DNA from: Mucilaginibacter dorajii
Lineage (GTDB): Bacteria > Bacteroidota > Bacteroidia > Sphingobacteriales > Sphingobacteriaceae
NCBI RefSeq assembly: GCF_024808255.1
Contig: NZ_JANTYS010000008.1
Location: 1-64,000, forward strand
Direction: 5' to 3'
Length of the DNA: 64,000 nucleotides
Both the position numbers and the translations under genes were made by a program. Numbering within the stretch: the stretch's first letter is position 1; every line of letters begins with the position of its first letter. Below, in pieces: positions 24,753 to 33,679 of the stretch. The notes beneath the pieces are model-generated. The model saw only the letters and a program-made list of their open reading frames with translations, was not told the DNA's origin and did no database searches.

Positions 24753-24966
24753 GCCGCAAATAAAACACACCCGCGCGGGTTACTAAAACGCAATAGACCG
24801 GCGCAACAAAATAATCGACGATAGCCCAAATCATCCGGACGGAAGCTTGTTTAAGCCGGATGAACAGCGTTTCATCGGCACAAACGGGTTGTTAGTCTAT
24901 AAATAAGAGGGAAAGGGCCGGGAAGGGTCTACGGTGATACTATGCGGCCACGGTACCCCCGGGGTA

Positions 24967-25060
24967 GTCATGCTGAATTTATTTCAGCACCTCGCGCGCT
25001 AAGTATACTTCATGCGGAAAACCTGTCCTGTGGGGTCCTGAAACAAGTAATCAGGATGAC
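24967..25060. repeat. inverted repeat of the GTCATGCTGAA type
   Basis: The left end GTCATGCTGAATTTATTTCA (24967-24986, then GCACC) and the right end GGTCCTGAAACAAGTAATCA plus GGATGAC (25034-25060) are diverged inverted copies. It lies in the 385-base gap between the receptor and the response-regulator gene. After it come TCTGCATATC-type words, and nothing else is recognised in that gap. Confidence 0.6.
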
Positions 25061-25137
25061 TTATTTTAGTATTGGCGCTTCATCTGCACATCTGGAATCT
25101 GCGTATCTGCACATCCTCCCATATCTGCATATCAAAA

Positions 25138-25863
25138 TCACCCCTCCAACTTCTTCAACACATCTTTTGCGTAGGAGTTTCCTATCGGGATAATGCGCTT
25201 GCCAATTTCTATCTGGTTGGAGGAGTAGGCGCTGATATGGTTAAGCGATACAATGTAGGAGCGATGCGCGCGGATAAAGTGATTGGCCGATAACTTTTCT
25301 TCCAGGTAGGTGAGCGTTTGATAGGTAATCACCGGGTTGCCGGTGGTGTATATTTTTACGTAATCTTTCAATCCCTCAATATAAAGGATATCGCTGAGCA
25401 GGATACGCACCATTTTTTTGTCGGATTTTACGTAGATGAAGGCCAGCCGGTCGTCTTTTACAACAGGGGGAGGAGTAGGCGAGGTGATCACCACAGTATC
25501 GGCGTTGCTGATCGTTTCGTATTTATCAACCGCTTTTAAAAAGCGCTCGAAGGATACCGGTTTTAGCAGGTAATCTATCACGTTAAGCTCATATCCTTCC
25601 AAAGCAAACTCGCGGTGGGCGGTGGTCAATATCACCGGCGGCGGATTTTTTAGGGTACGTAGCAATTCAATCCCGGTAAGCTGGGGCATCTGGATATCTA
25701 AAAACAACAGGTCGATGTTTTGATTTTTAAGCGTATTGTAAACTTCAATGGCGTTATTGCAGGTGCCCACCAGGTTAAGCTTATCCAGCTTGCTGATGTG
25801 GCTTTGCATCACTTCGCGGGCCAGTTGTTCATCGTCGGCCACCAGGCAATTGATCTTTTTCAT
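25138..25863 (-). CDS. LytTR-family response regulator
   Basis: Two-component regulator of 241 aa. The receiver domain has DDE at 10-12 and the phospho-acceptor D56 in LFLDIQMP, with the switch lysine in DYLLKPV. Residues about 143-241 form a LytTR DNA-binding domain (FIYVKSDKKMVRILLSDILYIEGLKDYVKI; FIRAHRSYIVSLNHI). It should bind direct repeats upstream of its targets when phosphorylated by the adjacent kinase. Its start overlaps the kinase stop by 4 bases (ATGA), so the two are co-translated. Targets cannot be named; the receptor gene downstream is a candidate. Confidence 0.92.
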   Translation of the reverse strand: MKKINCLVADDEQLAREVMQSHISKLDKLNLVGTCNNAIEVYNTLKNQNIDLLFLDIQMPQLTGIELLRTLKNPPPVILTTAHREFALEGYELNVIDYLLKPVSFERFLKAVDKYETISNADTVVITSPTPPPVVKDDRLAFIYVKSDKKMVRILLSDILYIEGLKDYVKIYTTGNPVITYQTLTYLEEKLSANHFIRAHRSYIVSLNHISAYSSNQIEIGKRIIPIGNSYAKDVLKKLEG

Positions 25864-26909
25864 AGGTCAAGCTTTAAATCGGCCTCAAAAATCTCGTTGT
25901 ATTTGTTAATCAGCAGGGTGTAATTGCCGGGGTAGGTGAGCTCCAGTCTCCTTTTCACATTCTTTAATCCAAGTCCTGTTTTGGTGCCTGTGGTATTTGG
26001 TTCGTAACTATTCTCTACCTTAAAAAATAAACGGTTGCCGGTAACTTTTAAATTAATGGTGATGTAACCGATATGCTCGGCAAGGCCATGTTTAAAAGCG
26101 TTTTCTACAAAGGGGAGCAGTAACAGGGGCGCTATCATTTTACCGGCAATATCACCCGAATATTGAAAAGAAAGTTCAAGCCTATCGGCAAAGCGCATTT
26201 GCTCAATGCCTATATAGCTTTCCAGGTGTTTGATCTCGTCTTGCAGCAGCACCTTGTTTTCGCTGGCCTCGTATAGCATGTAGTGCATCAGGTCTGACAG
26301 GCGCAGCACCACTTTTGAGGCCTGTTCGCTGCCCTTTAACGTAAGTGCGTAAAGACTGTTGAGCGTATTGAAAAAAAAGTGAGGGTTTATCTGTGCTTTC
26401 AGCAGGCCCATTTCGGCGGTAAATTTTTCCTGCTCCACTTCGCGCAGGTGTTTTTCCTGTTTAAAAGCATTGCGCATCAACTTAAGCAGCATAGCGGCTA
26501 AAAGTATGGGTGTGTTACCAGCCGCGTTTTTAAAAATGCGCACCGGGATCCAGAAATCTGTTTTTTCCATCCGGTACATGGCAGGGTCGTGAATTTTATC
26601 CCAGGGTACCCAAATGGCGTAAGCAAAAAAGCGGGGTAAAAGGCCGGCAATTAATATCAGCCCCAGCATGCCAATGGTATATTGAAGATATTTTTGAGGA
26701 TAATAAAACAGCGGCATCAGCACATAAAGGTTTAAATAAGTAACCAGCATGGCAATGGGAACACTTGTTACTAACTGCGGATCGAGTTTAAAAGCGAACA
26801 CATCTTTATCTTCCCAGCCATTGTTTACACACTGGTATAGTATATAGGCCAGCCAAAACAGCAGGTGCCGCATCACGGCCTGGTATCGTATCTGCTTTAG
26901 GTTTTGCAT
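25860..26909 (-). CDS. LytS-type sensor histidine kinase
   Basis: Histidine kinase of 349 aa. Four hydrophobic segments lie at about 14-28, 47-69, 77-98 and 132-146. The His_kinase domain has the phospho-acceptor H177 in INPHFFFNTLNSL, and the ATPase part has LLLLPFVENAFKHG (N box) and GTKTGLGLKNVKRRL (G box). No extracytoplasmic sensor domain is evident, so the signal is probably sensed within the membrane. It forms an operon with the response regulator (4-base overlap). Confidence 0.92.
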   Translation of the reverse strand: MQNLKQIRYQAVMRHLLFWLAYILYQCVNNGWEDKDVFAFKLDPQLVTSVPIAMLVTYLNLYVLMPLFYYPQKYLQYTIGMLGLILIAGLLPRFFAYAIWVPWDKIHDPAMYRMEKTDFWIPVRIFKNAAGNTPILLAAMLLKLMRNAFKQEKHLREVEQEKFTAEMGLLKAQINPHFFFNTLNSLYALTLKGSEQASKVVLRLSDLMHYMLYEASENKVLLQDEIKHLESYIGIEQMRFADRLELSFQYSGDIAGKMIAPLLLLPFVENAFKHGLAEHIGYITINLKVTGNRLFFKVENSYEPNTTGTKTGLGLKNVKRRLELTYPGNYTLLINKYNEIFEADLKLDL

Positions 26910-27095
26910 GGTGTAAAATTCAATATAATTGGCGGGTTACATCCGGTTATTAGACCAACACCCTGTTACGGGCCTTTAATTGTACGTTTTTTACCGCTAA
27001 CATGTTTAAGGCTGCTAAGGGCCTATTCATGCCGGTACGTGAGTGTTACGTCTAAAAGTAAAAATATTAAGTTTTTAGCGTCATTTATTTGAGGC

Positions 27096-29312
27096 ATGAA
27101 AATATTTCAGCGCCCTGGTTATCGCGTATTTGGGTTGATGTTGTGCCTGTTAATGCAGGTTGGTTTATCGCGATTGCAGGCCCAGGAAGCTTTTTTGCCA
27201 TTGCCCGAAGCCCAGCGCCCGCACCTGCAGGCTACCCGCACTATCGAAAAAATAACTATCGACGGCTTGCCCAATGAAGCGACCTGGGATAAGGCACCTG
27301 TGGCAACCTATTTTACCACAGCCTACCCAAGGCAGGGCAATAAGGCCACCTATGATACCAAAGTACGGTTATTGTACGATGATAAAAATATCTACATCAG
27401 TGCGGTATGCGATTTCCCCCCGGGCAAAAAAGACATCCAGGTACAGGATCTTCGCCGTGATTTTAGCTACAGCAATAATGAGCTTTTTGAGATCCTGATA
27501 GACCCGTTTAAAGATCCTCGCCTGCCGGTAATGACCTTTTGTGTAACGCCTTATGGCACCCAGATGGATATTATGCACTATGCCGATTACAGCTACGATT
27601 ATAAATGGGATGCCGTATGGCAGGCGGCCAGCAAAATACAGGATCACTCCTGGAGTACCGAAGTGGCTATTCCCTTCAGTTCCTTGCGCTACCCCAAAAA
27701 TTCAACGGAGTGGAGCATCAACTTTGCCCGTAACATCAGGCATATTGGTGAAACCAATGGCTGGTCGCCATGGCCGCAGGCTTATAGCGAAACGCAGATG
27801 GCCTATGCGGGCATCCTCACCAATATTGTACCGCCCGATGCCAATTTTAACCTGCGGGTTGAGCCTTACGCACTGGTGAACGCCAATAAAACAGATGGCA
27901 ATAAAACCAGCTATAAGCCCGAGTTTGGCGGCGAAGTTAAATATGCCCTCAATTCCAATACCCTATTAGAAGGCACCGTTAATACCGATTTTGCCCAGGC
28001 CGATGTGGATAAGCAGGTGGTAAACCTAAGCCGCTCCAGCGTTTTCTTCCCCGAGAAAAGGCAGTTCTTTTTAGAGAACGCCAGTTTGTTTTCGGTAGGG
28101 CAAAGCGGCATTATTCAGCCTTTTTTTAGCCGGCGGATAGGTTTAAGCGATGGTGGTAACCCGCTTACCATCAACGGCGGCTTAAGGTTTATACACCAGG
28201 ATAGCAAGCAATCGGCAGGGCTACTGGTGATGAAACAAAGTGGAGACAGCACCGAGAGTGGCGCGCTGTTTGGCGTATTTCGTTATAAACGAAACATCAC
28301 CAACCGCCTGCAAATAGGGGGAATGGAAATACTGCGCGAAAACCTGGCCGGTCTGGGCCAGCCCACCTCTGTTAATCCGGTTGAGGTAGTGGATGCCTTT
28401 TGGCAGGTAAGCCAGCCTTTGTTTATCCGGGGTATGGCATCATACTCCGGCAATTCGCTCAACAAGCAAAAAGGTTCGGCAGCCTTTGCCGAACTGAATT
28501 ACTCGGCCACGCACTTTTTTATCGATTGGTTTCAAACCGCAGTATCTAAAGGTTACCAGGCTCAAACGGGCTTTGTTGCCCGCGATAATTTTATCAATAC
28601 ACAGCCCAACTTTTATTTTTTTACCCATAAAAACTGGTTTCCCAAAAATGTGCAGTTTTTTAGTCCGCAAATTACGGCCGATATTTATCACGAGGCATCA
28701 ACTGGTAAATTCCAGGAGGCCAATGTGGTGCTGATGCCTTTTCAGCTGTTTTTTACAGATCAGTCGCACTTTAATTTTAACATTACCAGTTCATGGGAAA
28801 ACCTGACTGATAACTTTGAGCCGGTGCGCAAAATCAACATCGCGACAGCAAACTATCATTTTTACAGGTACGAGTTTTATGGAATCACCAATGCCGCAGC
28901 CCCCTTCAGTGCCGAAACCCGCTTAAGCACGGGCGGCTATTATAATGGTAAGCTTAATAGCTATTACCTGTCATTACGTGCCGCGCCCGTACCCCAACTA
29001 TCCCTGGTGATGAGTTATACCCGCAACGATTTTAAAAATGCAGGAATAGATAAGGTATCTACAACCACCCACCTGTTGGCTCCCGAACTACGCGTGGCCG
29101 CCAATCCTACAATGCTGCTGTCTGCATTTTACCAATACAATACCGATGCCCGGAATGGATCGCTAAACGCCCGTTTTTCCTGGGAATACCGTCCGCTGTC
29201 GTTCATTTACCTGGTGGCGAACAGTGTGAATAATTATTATAGAACCCCATTTGGCATCCCGCAAAAACAACAGGGCGGCATTTTGAAATTGACGTATATC
29301 AGGCAGATTTAG
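27096..29312 (+). CDS. DUF5916 protein with N-terminal CBM9-like domain
   Basis: Secreted protein of 738 aa. Signal peptide 1-29 (LLMQVGLSRLQA-Q). Residues about 45-220 resemble a carbohydrate-binding family 9 domain (KITIDGLPNEATWDKAP; VRLLYDDKNIYISAVC; ELFEILIDP). The remainder matches DUF5916: PDANFNLRVEPYALVN, then VNTDFAQADVDKQVVNLSR and FFPEKRQFFLENA, followed by strand-rich sequence with many aromatic residues that suggests an outer-membrane barrel. The function of the family is unknown to me. It is divergent from the kinase gene, and a repeat-rich gap follows. Confidence 0.82.
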   Translation: MKIFQRPGYRVFGLMLCLLMQVGLSRLQAQEAFLPLPEAQRPHLQATRTIEKITIDGLPNEATWDKAPVATYFTTAYPRQGNKATYDTKVRLLYDDKNIYISAVCDFPPGKKDIQVQDLRRDFSYSNNELFEILIDPFKDPRLPVMTFCVTPYGTQMDIMHYADYSYDYKWDAVWQAASKIQDHSWSTEVAIPFSSLRYPKNSTEWSINFARNIRHIGETNGWSPWPQAYSETQMAYAGILTNIVPPDANFNLRVEPYALVNANKTDGNKTSYKPEFGGEVKYALNSNTLLEGTVNTDFAQADVDKQVVNLSRSSVFFPEKRQFFLENASLFSVGQSGIIQPFFSRRIGLSDGGNPLTINGGLRFIHQDSKQSAGLLVMKQSGDSTESGALFGVFRYKRNITNRLQIGGMEILRENLAGLGQPTSVNPVEVVDAFWQVSQPLFIRGMASYSGNSLNKQKGSAAFAELNYSATHFFIDWFQTAVSKGYQAQTGFVARDNFINTQPNFYFFTHKNWFPKNVQFFSPQITADIYHEASTGKFQEANVVLMPFQLFFTDQSHFNFNITSSWENLTDNFEPVRKINIATANYHFYRYEFYGITNAAAPFSAETRLSTGGYYNGKLNSYYLSLRAAPVPQLSLVMSYTRNDFKNAGIDKVSTTTHLLAPELRVAANPTMLLSAFYQYNTDARNGSLNARFSWEYRPLSFIYLVANSVNNYYRTPFGIPQKQQGGILKLTYIRQI

Positions 29313-29553
29313 TTTTTGGAGCAAAGAGCAAGGATTTTTGGATTAAAGACAGCCAAGATTGTTCGAAACCGGAGACTTTGGACGACGGGGGAACGAAGCA
29401 ATCTCCGTCGCTATGCTTATTCGCCCTGTAGAGCGACGAGATTGCCGCGCTGCGCTCGCAATGACATACCTTTATATTGTCATTTCTCCTTCAGAATCTC
29501 GAAATTTTATCGCTCAGTATAGCAAGGGAGATAAGAAAATTTTATTACCCCAC
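29313..29553. repeat. gap with a GTCATTGCGAGG-family repeat
   Basis: A degenerate pair occupies about 29389-29466: GGAACGAAGCAATCTCCG on the left and GAGATTGCCGCGCTGCGCTC plus GCAATGACAT on the right. This is the same element as at 43753-43833. Short reading frames through it are composed of repeat sequence and are not genes. Nothing else is recognised in the gap. Confidence 0.65.
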
Positions 29554-29588
29554 AAAAAAAAAGCGACCGGCCTACACCAATCGCTTTT
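29554..29588 (-). terminator. terminator of metK
   Basis: On the minus strand AAAAGCGA pairs with TCGCTTTT around a loop containing GTGTAGGCCGG and is followed by a run of nine T. It lies 56 bases past the metK stop. Confidence 0.75.
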
Positions 29589-29643
29589 ATCTTTATTCCT
29601 TGCTCTAAAAACGGCGAAGCCCTCAACGAAGTTAATCTTTTAT

Positions 29644-30894
29644 CTAAAGACCAAAGGCTGCTTTTACTTTATCTACGTAATCCAGTTTTTCCCAGGTAAA
29701 CAGTTCAACTTCGCGTTTTAGTTCGCTGCCGTCATGGGCTATAAAAGTTTTGGTTACGGTTTCGTTTGGTTTACCAAAGTGGCCGTAAGCCGCGGTTTCG
29801 CTATAAATGGGGTTACGCAGTTTAAAGCGGGTTTCAATAGCGTATGGGGTCATGTTAAATACCTCTTCAACCTTGGCGGCAATAGCACCATCGTGCAGGT
29901 CAATCCTGGCAGTGCCATAAGTGTTTACATAAATACCCATTGGCTGTGCAACACCAATAGCGTATGATACCTGTACCAATACTTCGGTACAAACACCGGC
30001 GGCTACCAGGTTTTTAGCAATATGACGGGTTGCGTAAGCGGCAGAGCGATCTACCTTTGATGGATCTTTACCAGAAAACGCGCCACCGCCGTGTGCACCT
30101 TTACCACCATAAGTATCCACAATAATTTTACGACCGGTTAAACCTGTATCGCCATGTGGCCCGCCGATAACAAATTTACCGGTTGGGTTAATGTGGTATT
30201 TGATCTGATCGTTAAAAAAGTGCGCGTATTTTGGATACTTAGCTTTTACACGAGGGATCAAAATGCTGATAATATCGGAGCTGATTTTGGCCAGCATCGC
30301 GGTTTCTTCGTCAAAATCATCGTGCTGGGTAGATATTACAATGGCATCGATACGCTGCGGTGTATTGTCATCGGCATACTCTAAAGTAACCTGCGATTTA
30401 GCATCCGGGCGCAGGTATTTGATCTCGCTGTTTTCACGGCGGATGGCGGCAAGCTCTATTAATAAGGCGTGCGCTATATCTAATGCCAGTGGCATGTAGT
30501 TTTCAGTTTCGGCAGTAGCATAACCAAACATCATGCCCTGGTCGCCCGCGCCTTGTTCTTCGGGTGCTTTACGTTCAACGCCCTGGTTAATATCGGGTGA
30601 TTGTTCGTGAATGGCCGATAGCACACCGCATGAGCTGCCATCAAACATATATTCGCCTTTGGTGTAACCAATTTTATTGATCACCTCGCGGGCAATTTTT
30701 TGTACATCTAAATAAGCTTTTGATTTTACTTCGCCGGCCAAAATTACCTGCCCGGTAGTTACCAGGGTTTCGCAGGCAACTTTTGAATTAGGGTCGAATG
30801 CTAAAAAGTGATCAATCAGGGCGTCTGAGATCTGGTCGGCAACTTTATCCGGGTGTCCTTCTGATACGGATTCGGACGTAAATAAATATGGCAT
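29644..30894 (-). CDS. metK: S-adenosylmethionine synthetase
   Basis: Makes S-adenosylmethionine from methionine and ATP, releasing phosphate and pyrophosphate; cytoplasmic. 416 aa. Seen: SEGHPDK (11-17, ATP/Mg site), [30 protein letters not shown] and [19 protein letters not shown], all intact. It is slightly longer than the E. coli enzyme, with a longer region around [14 protein letters not shown]. It is divergent from the lipid-kinase gene. A promoter and a SAM-II-like leader precede it (see those entries), which would give feedback by its own product. Confidence 0.97.
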   Translation of the reverse strand: MPYLFTSESVSEGHPDKVADQISDALIDHFLAFDPNSKVACETLVTTGQVILAGEVKSKAYLDVQKIAREVINKIGYTKGEYMFDGSSCGVLSAIHEQSPDINQGVERKAPEEQGAGDQGMMFGYATAETENYMPLALDIAHALLIELAAIRRENSEIKYLRPDAKSQVTLEYADDNTPQRIDAIVISTQHDDFDEETAMLAKISSDIISILIPRVKAKYPKYAHFFNDQIKYHINPTGKFVIGGPHGDTGLTGRKIIVDTYGGKGAHGGGAFSGKDPSKVDRSAAYATRHIAKNLVAAGVCTEVLVQVSYAIGVAQPMGIYVNTYGTARIDLHDGAIAAKVEEVFNMTPYAIETRFKLRNPIYSETAAYGHFGKPNETVTKTFIAHDGSELKREVELFTWEKLDYVDKVKAAFGL

Positions 30895-30966
30895 ATAAAA
30901 TTTTTATACAATTAACGTAAAATAGTAAAGAGAGGATTTAAGGGGATCGTAGTAAAAAGAAGCATT

Positions 30967-31034
30967 GGTTTTAGCACTTTTTTACGTGGTTGCAATCCGG
31001 TTCCGGCGGTTGCCGGCTCATTAAATCATTCCAC
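30967..31034 (-). promoter_or_regulatory. SAM-II-like riboswitch candidate in the metK leader
   Basis: Read on the minus strand: GTGG, AAT, GATTTAA, an inserted hairpin (CCGGC-AACC-GCCGG), AACCGGATTGCAA, CCAC, GTAAAAAAGT, GCTAAAACC. GTGG and CCAC can form stem P1. GATTTAA, AACCG-ATTGCAA and GCTAAA match the conserved positions of the SAM-II aptamer as I know it (GAUUUAACCGUAUUGCA in loop 1 and GCUAAA at the 3' end). The extra hairpin in loop 1 is unlike the minimal aptamer. It starts about 5 bases after the predicted transcript start and ends 72 bases before the ATG. Alternatives: another SAM-sensing class, or chance. Confidence 0.6.
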
Positions 31035-31044
31035 TTTCGGGGGG

Positions 31045-31075
31045 CAAAAATAAAACAAATTTTACAAAGCCGAAA
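31045..31075 (-). promoter_or_regulatory. promoter of metK
   Basis: On the minus strand TTTC (31075-31072), a 19-base spacer, then TATTTTTG (31052-31045). The -7 box is an exact TAnnTTTG. The -33 box has three of four consensus bases. The predicted start of transcription falls just before the riboswitch candidate. Confidence 0.5.
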
Positions 31076-31082
31076 ATACATT

Positions 31083-31090
31083 TACTTTTG
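31083..31090 (+). promoter_or_regulatory. -7 box for the lipid-kinase gene
   Basis: TACTTTTG at 31083-31090 matches TAnnTTTG and lies 23 bases before the TTG start codon. The -33 region has only TTTT, so support rests on the -7 box. Confidence 0.4.
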
Positions 31091-31113
31091 ATACTTTAAA
31101 TAATACCAGATAG

Positions 31114-31995
31114 TTGAAACGTAGAGCACTATTTATAATAAACCCTATATCGGGCGGGAAGAAGAAGGACGGTGTGCCGGATTTAATTGATCAGAACCTT
31201 GATAAAAAAGTATTTGATTATGATGTGATATTTACCGATGGGGTTTCGCACGCAAGGCAAATAGCTGCCGAAGCCGCCGGTAAGTACGATGAAGTAGTAG
31301 CTGTTGGTGGCGATGGTACGGTTAATGAAATAGCATCGGCTATAGTAGGGAGCACTACAGCGTTGGGCGTGGTGCCCTTTGGATCGGGCAACGGTTTAGC
31401 CCGGTTTTTAAGTATTCCGATGAATACCGCCGATTCAATCAAGGCATTAAGCGCTTATAAAGTAGAATCTATCGATTCGGGACAGATGAACGGACAGCCA
31501 TTTTTTAATATGGCCGGTATGGGTTTTGACGCGCACATAGCCGAAGTGTTTTCGCATGGTAAAAAGCGTGGTTTTTTAACTTATATCAAATCAACCATGC
31601 AGGAGATAGCAAGCTATAAGCCCCAGTTATATCGTATTGAAATTGACGGAACGATGTATGAACGCGAGGCCTTTATAGTAAGTATTGCCAATTCATCGCA
31701 ATGGGGTAATGATGTACATATATCACCTAACGCGTCAGTTCAGGATGGTTTATTGGATGTATGTATCATTCGTAAATTTCCGGTATGGCGCCTGCCCGAG
31801 ATTGGTGCAAGGCTAATGTTTAAAACCATCGAAAGCTCCAGGTACATCGAGATCATCAGGGGTAAACAAATAAATGTAACCCGTGAAAACGAAGGGCCTA
31901 TTCACCTTGACGGCGAACCGCAAATAATGCAGGCCAATTTAAATATTAATATAATCCCTGGTTCGTTAAAAATAATTGTAGGCCCTGGCTATTAA
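31114..31995 (+). CDS. diacylglycerol/lipid kinase family protein (YegS/BmrU type)
   Basis: Cytoplasmic lipid kinase of 293 aa. It begins with the DAGK catalytic domain: FIINPISGGKK (8-18), VAVGGDGTVNE, then GVVPFGSGNGLARFL, which forms the nucleotide site. The C-terminal beta domain contains NMAGMGFDAHI and HLDGEPQI. The family phosphorylates diacylglycerol, sphingoid bases or related lipids; the substrate is unknown here. The start is TTG at 31114, because no ATG lies nearby and the conserved first strand begins four residues later. It is probably co-transcribed with the SUI1-like gene 12 bases on. Confidence 0.87.
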   Translation: MKRRALFIINPISGGKKKDGVPDLIDQNLDKKVFDYDVIFTDGVSHARQIAAEAAGKYDEVVAVGGDGTVNEIASAIVGSTTALGVVPFGSGNGLARFLSIPMNTADSIKALSAYKVESIDSGQMNGQPFFNMAGMGFDAHIAEVFSHGKKRGFLTYIKSTMQEIASYKPQLYRIEIDGTMYEREAFIVSIANSSQWGNDVHISPNASVQDGLLDVCIIRKFPVWRLPEIGARLMFKTIESSRYIEIIRGKQINVTRENEGPIHLDGEPQIMQANLNINIIPGSLKIIVGPGY

Positions 31996-32007
31996 AAACA
32001 TCCCATT

Positions 32008-32343
32008 ATGGCTAAAAAGAATTTTACAGGCGTAGTTTACTCAACCGATCCTGCCTTTGCGTACCAGGAAAACGGGAACGATGCCGCCCAAACATTGCCA
32101 CCACAGCAGCAAAATCTAAAAATATATCTTGATAGAAAAGGCGGCAGCAAACTGGTTACCCGCGTTGCAGGCTTTATTGGTGCCGATACCGACCTGGAAG
32201 CCATTGGTAAAAAGCTGAAAACAAAATGCGGGGTGGGCGGTTCGGTAAAAGATGGCGAAATATTGATCCAGGGCGATTTCAGGGATAAAATATTAACCTT
32301 ACTGCAAACCGATGGCTACAAAGCAAAAAAAGCAGGCGGATAG
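32008..32343 (+). CDS. eIF1/SUI1-like translation factor (YciH family)
   Basis: Small protein of 111 aa with a C-terminal SUI1 domain: [20 protein letters not shown], then [24 protein letters not shown], the pattern shared by eIF1 and bacterial YciH. By family knowledge such proteins bind the small ribosomal subunit and affect start-site fidelity. The N-terminal 35 residues are loose and Gln-rich. It sits 12 bases after the lipid kinase gene in the same direction. Confidence 0.88.
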   Translation: MAKKNFTGVVYSTDPAFAYQENGNDAAQTLPPQQQNLKIYLDRKGGSKLVTRVAGFIGADTDLEAIGKKLKTKCGVGGSVKDGEILIQGDFRDKILTLLQTDGYKAKKAGG

Positions 32344-32757
32344 TTCAAAAGGCTTAATACCCTTAAACGCCAATGTTTAAGCTAATGCTTAGCGTATTTT
32401 ATACACTAAAACACCTAAATGCGGCCAATTTTGTTTGGCTTTAACGGCGTAACAAAAACAATACTAAATGTTAATGTAACAGAATAGTCGCATAAATTTT
32501 ATTAGTATTGCTTGATAATGTTAAAAAAAATGGTTTTCATTGCAAATAATTGTTGTGGCAACACACAATAATTTAACATTGCTACGTTATCTATATCCAA
32601 TTACAAACAAAATGTAATTTGGTATTAAAAAATTGTAAAGAATAATATAAATGATTTTTTTATTTAAAGAAAATTCTATTTTTGTTATTCGCAAACCAGT
32701 GCACATTTTAACTAACTTATAATATAAACAAAAACTAAAAACTAAAAATTAAAAGTA
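32344..32757. other. 414-base AT-rich gap: weak terminator, then exb operon leader
   Basis: After the SUI1-like gene come two small stem-loops: TTAAAC/GTTTAA (32363-32380) and GCTAA-TGC-TTAGC (32381-32393), followed by TATTTTATA, which may form a weak terminator. The rest is very AT-rich, with a promoter candidate near 32677. No reading frame of interest and no known riboswitch were seen. Confidence 0.5.
32677..32684 (+). promoter_or_regulatory. -7 box of the exbB operon
   Basis: TATTTTTG at 32677-32684 is an exact TAnnTTTG. Nineteen bases before it is a TTT run (32655-32660) that could serve as -33. It would give a leader of about 70 bases before exbB. Confidence 0.42.
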
Positions 32758-33591
32758 ATGGCAAACGCTCCAACAAAACCAACTACTCCTGTTAAAAAAG
32801 AAAGCTCAAGTGCATCGGGCATATTTGCTTCTTTAACTATTCCAATTTGTATAGTAGTAGCAATTTGTATTTTTATATTCATTTTAGGCGACCCAAGCCA
32901 CTTTAAAGGAGGTGATCCAAAAGCTGAACCTACAGACATTTACGGTACAATCCACAAAGGTGGTGTTATCGTGCCTTTGATCATGTCATTCCTGTTAATG
33001 GTAATCGTTTTCTCTATCGAGCGTTTTGTAGTTATCGGTAAAGCATCTGGTACTGGCAGTGTTGACTCTTTTGTTAGAAAGATCCAGGCTTCTTTAAACG
33101 CAGGTAACATCGCTGCAGCATCAGCTGAGTGCGACAAACAAAAAGGTTCAGTAGCAAACGTTATCAAATCAGCATTGAAAAAATATGGTGAAATGGAAGC
33201 AGAGCCAAACCTTGACGTTGATCAAAAAACTTTAGCTATCCAAAAAGACATCGAAGAAGCTACAGCTTTAGAAATGCCTATGTTAGAGCAAAACTTAACT
33301 ATCATCGCTACCCTGGTATCTATCGGTACATTAACCGGTTTATTAGGTACGGTTGTGGGTATGATCGGTGCGTTCTCTGCGTTAGCAACTTCAGGTGTGC
33401 CTAACCAGGTTGAACTATCTGCTCACATCTCTGAAGCTTTGATCAACACTGCATTCGGTATCAGTACTTCAGCTATCTCAATTATCATGTACAACGTATT
33501 TACGTCAAAAATTGATAAATTGACTTACGCTATCGATGAAACCGGTTTCAGCATTGTTCAAACATTTGCTTCATCACATAAAAACAAATAA
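32758..33591 (+). CDS. exbB: MotA/TolQ/ExbB proton channel family protein
   Basis: Inner-membrane proton-channel subunit that, with ExbD, drives TonB. 277 aa, longer at the N-terminus than E. coli ExbB. Hydrophobic segments at about 25-44, 69-88, 180-205 and 222-247. The signature GTLTGLLGTVVGMIGAFSAL and the later EALINTAFGISTSAISIIMYN are intact. It is the first gene of a run exbB-exbD-exbD-tonB, which supplies outer-membrane receptors such as the SusC and beta-barrel proteins in this window. Its codon use is very regular (highly expressed style). Confidence 0.93.
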   Translation: MANAPTKPTTPVKKESSSASGIFASLTIPICIVVAICIFIFILGDPSHFKGGDPKAEPTDIYGTIHKGGVIVPLIMSFLLMVIVFSIERFVVIGKASGTGSVDSFVRKIQASLNAGNIAAASAECDKQKGSVANVIKSALKKYGEMEAEPNLDVDQKTLAIQKDIEEATALEMPMLEQNLTIIATLVSIGTLTGLLGTVVGMIGAFSALATSGVPNQVELSAHISEALINTAFGISTSAISIIMYNVFTSKIDKLTYAIDETGFSIVQTFASSHKNK

Positions 33592-33679
33592 AAATATATT
33601 AGTGCTTCTGCCTTAAGCACAATTGTAAAAGGCAGAGATTTTAATTCATTACACTATATATTTTTAAAAGATTTTTAAT

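Noticed and set aside
24942..25293. Two plus-strand frames between the receptor and the LytTR gene
   Set aside because: They cover an inverted repeat and the antisense of the response-regulator 3' end.
29316..29721. Two short plus-strand frames after the DUF5916 gene
   Set aside because: They run through a GTCATTGCGAGG-family repeat and the metK terminator, and have no protein-like pattern.
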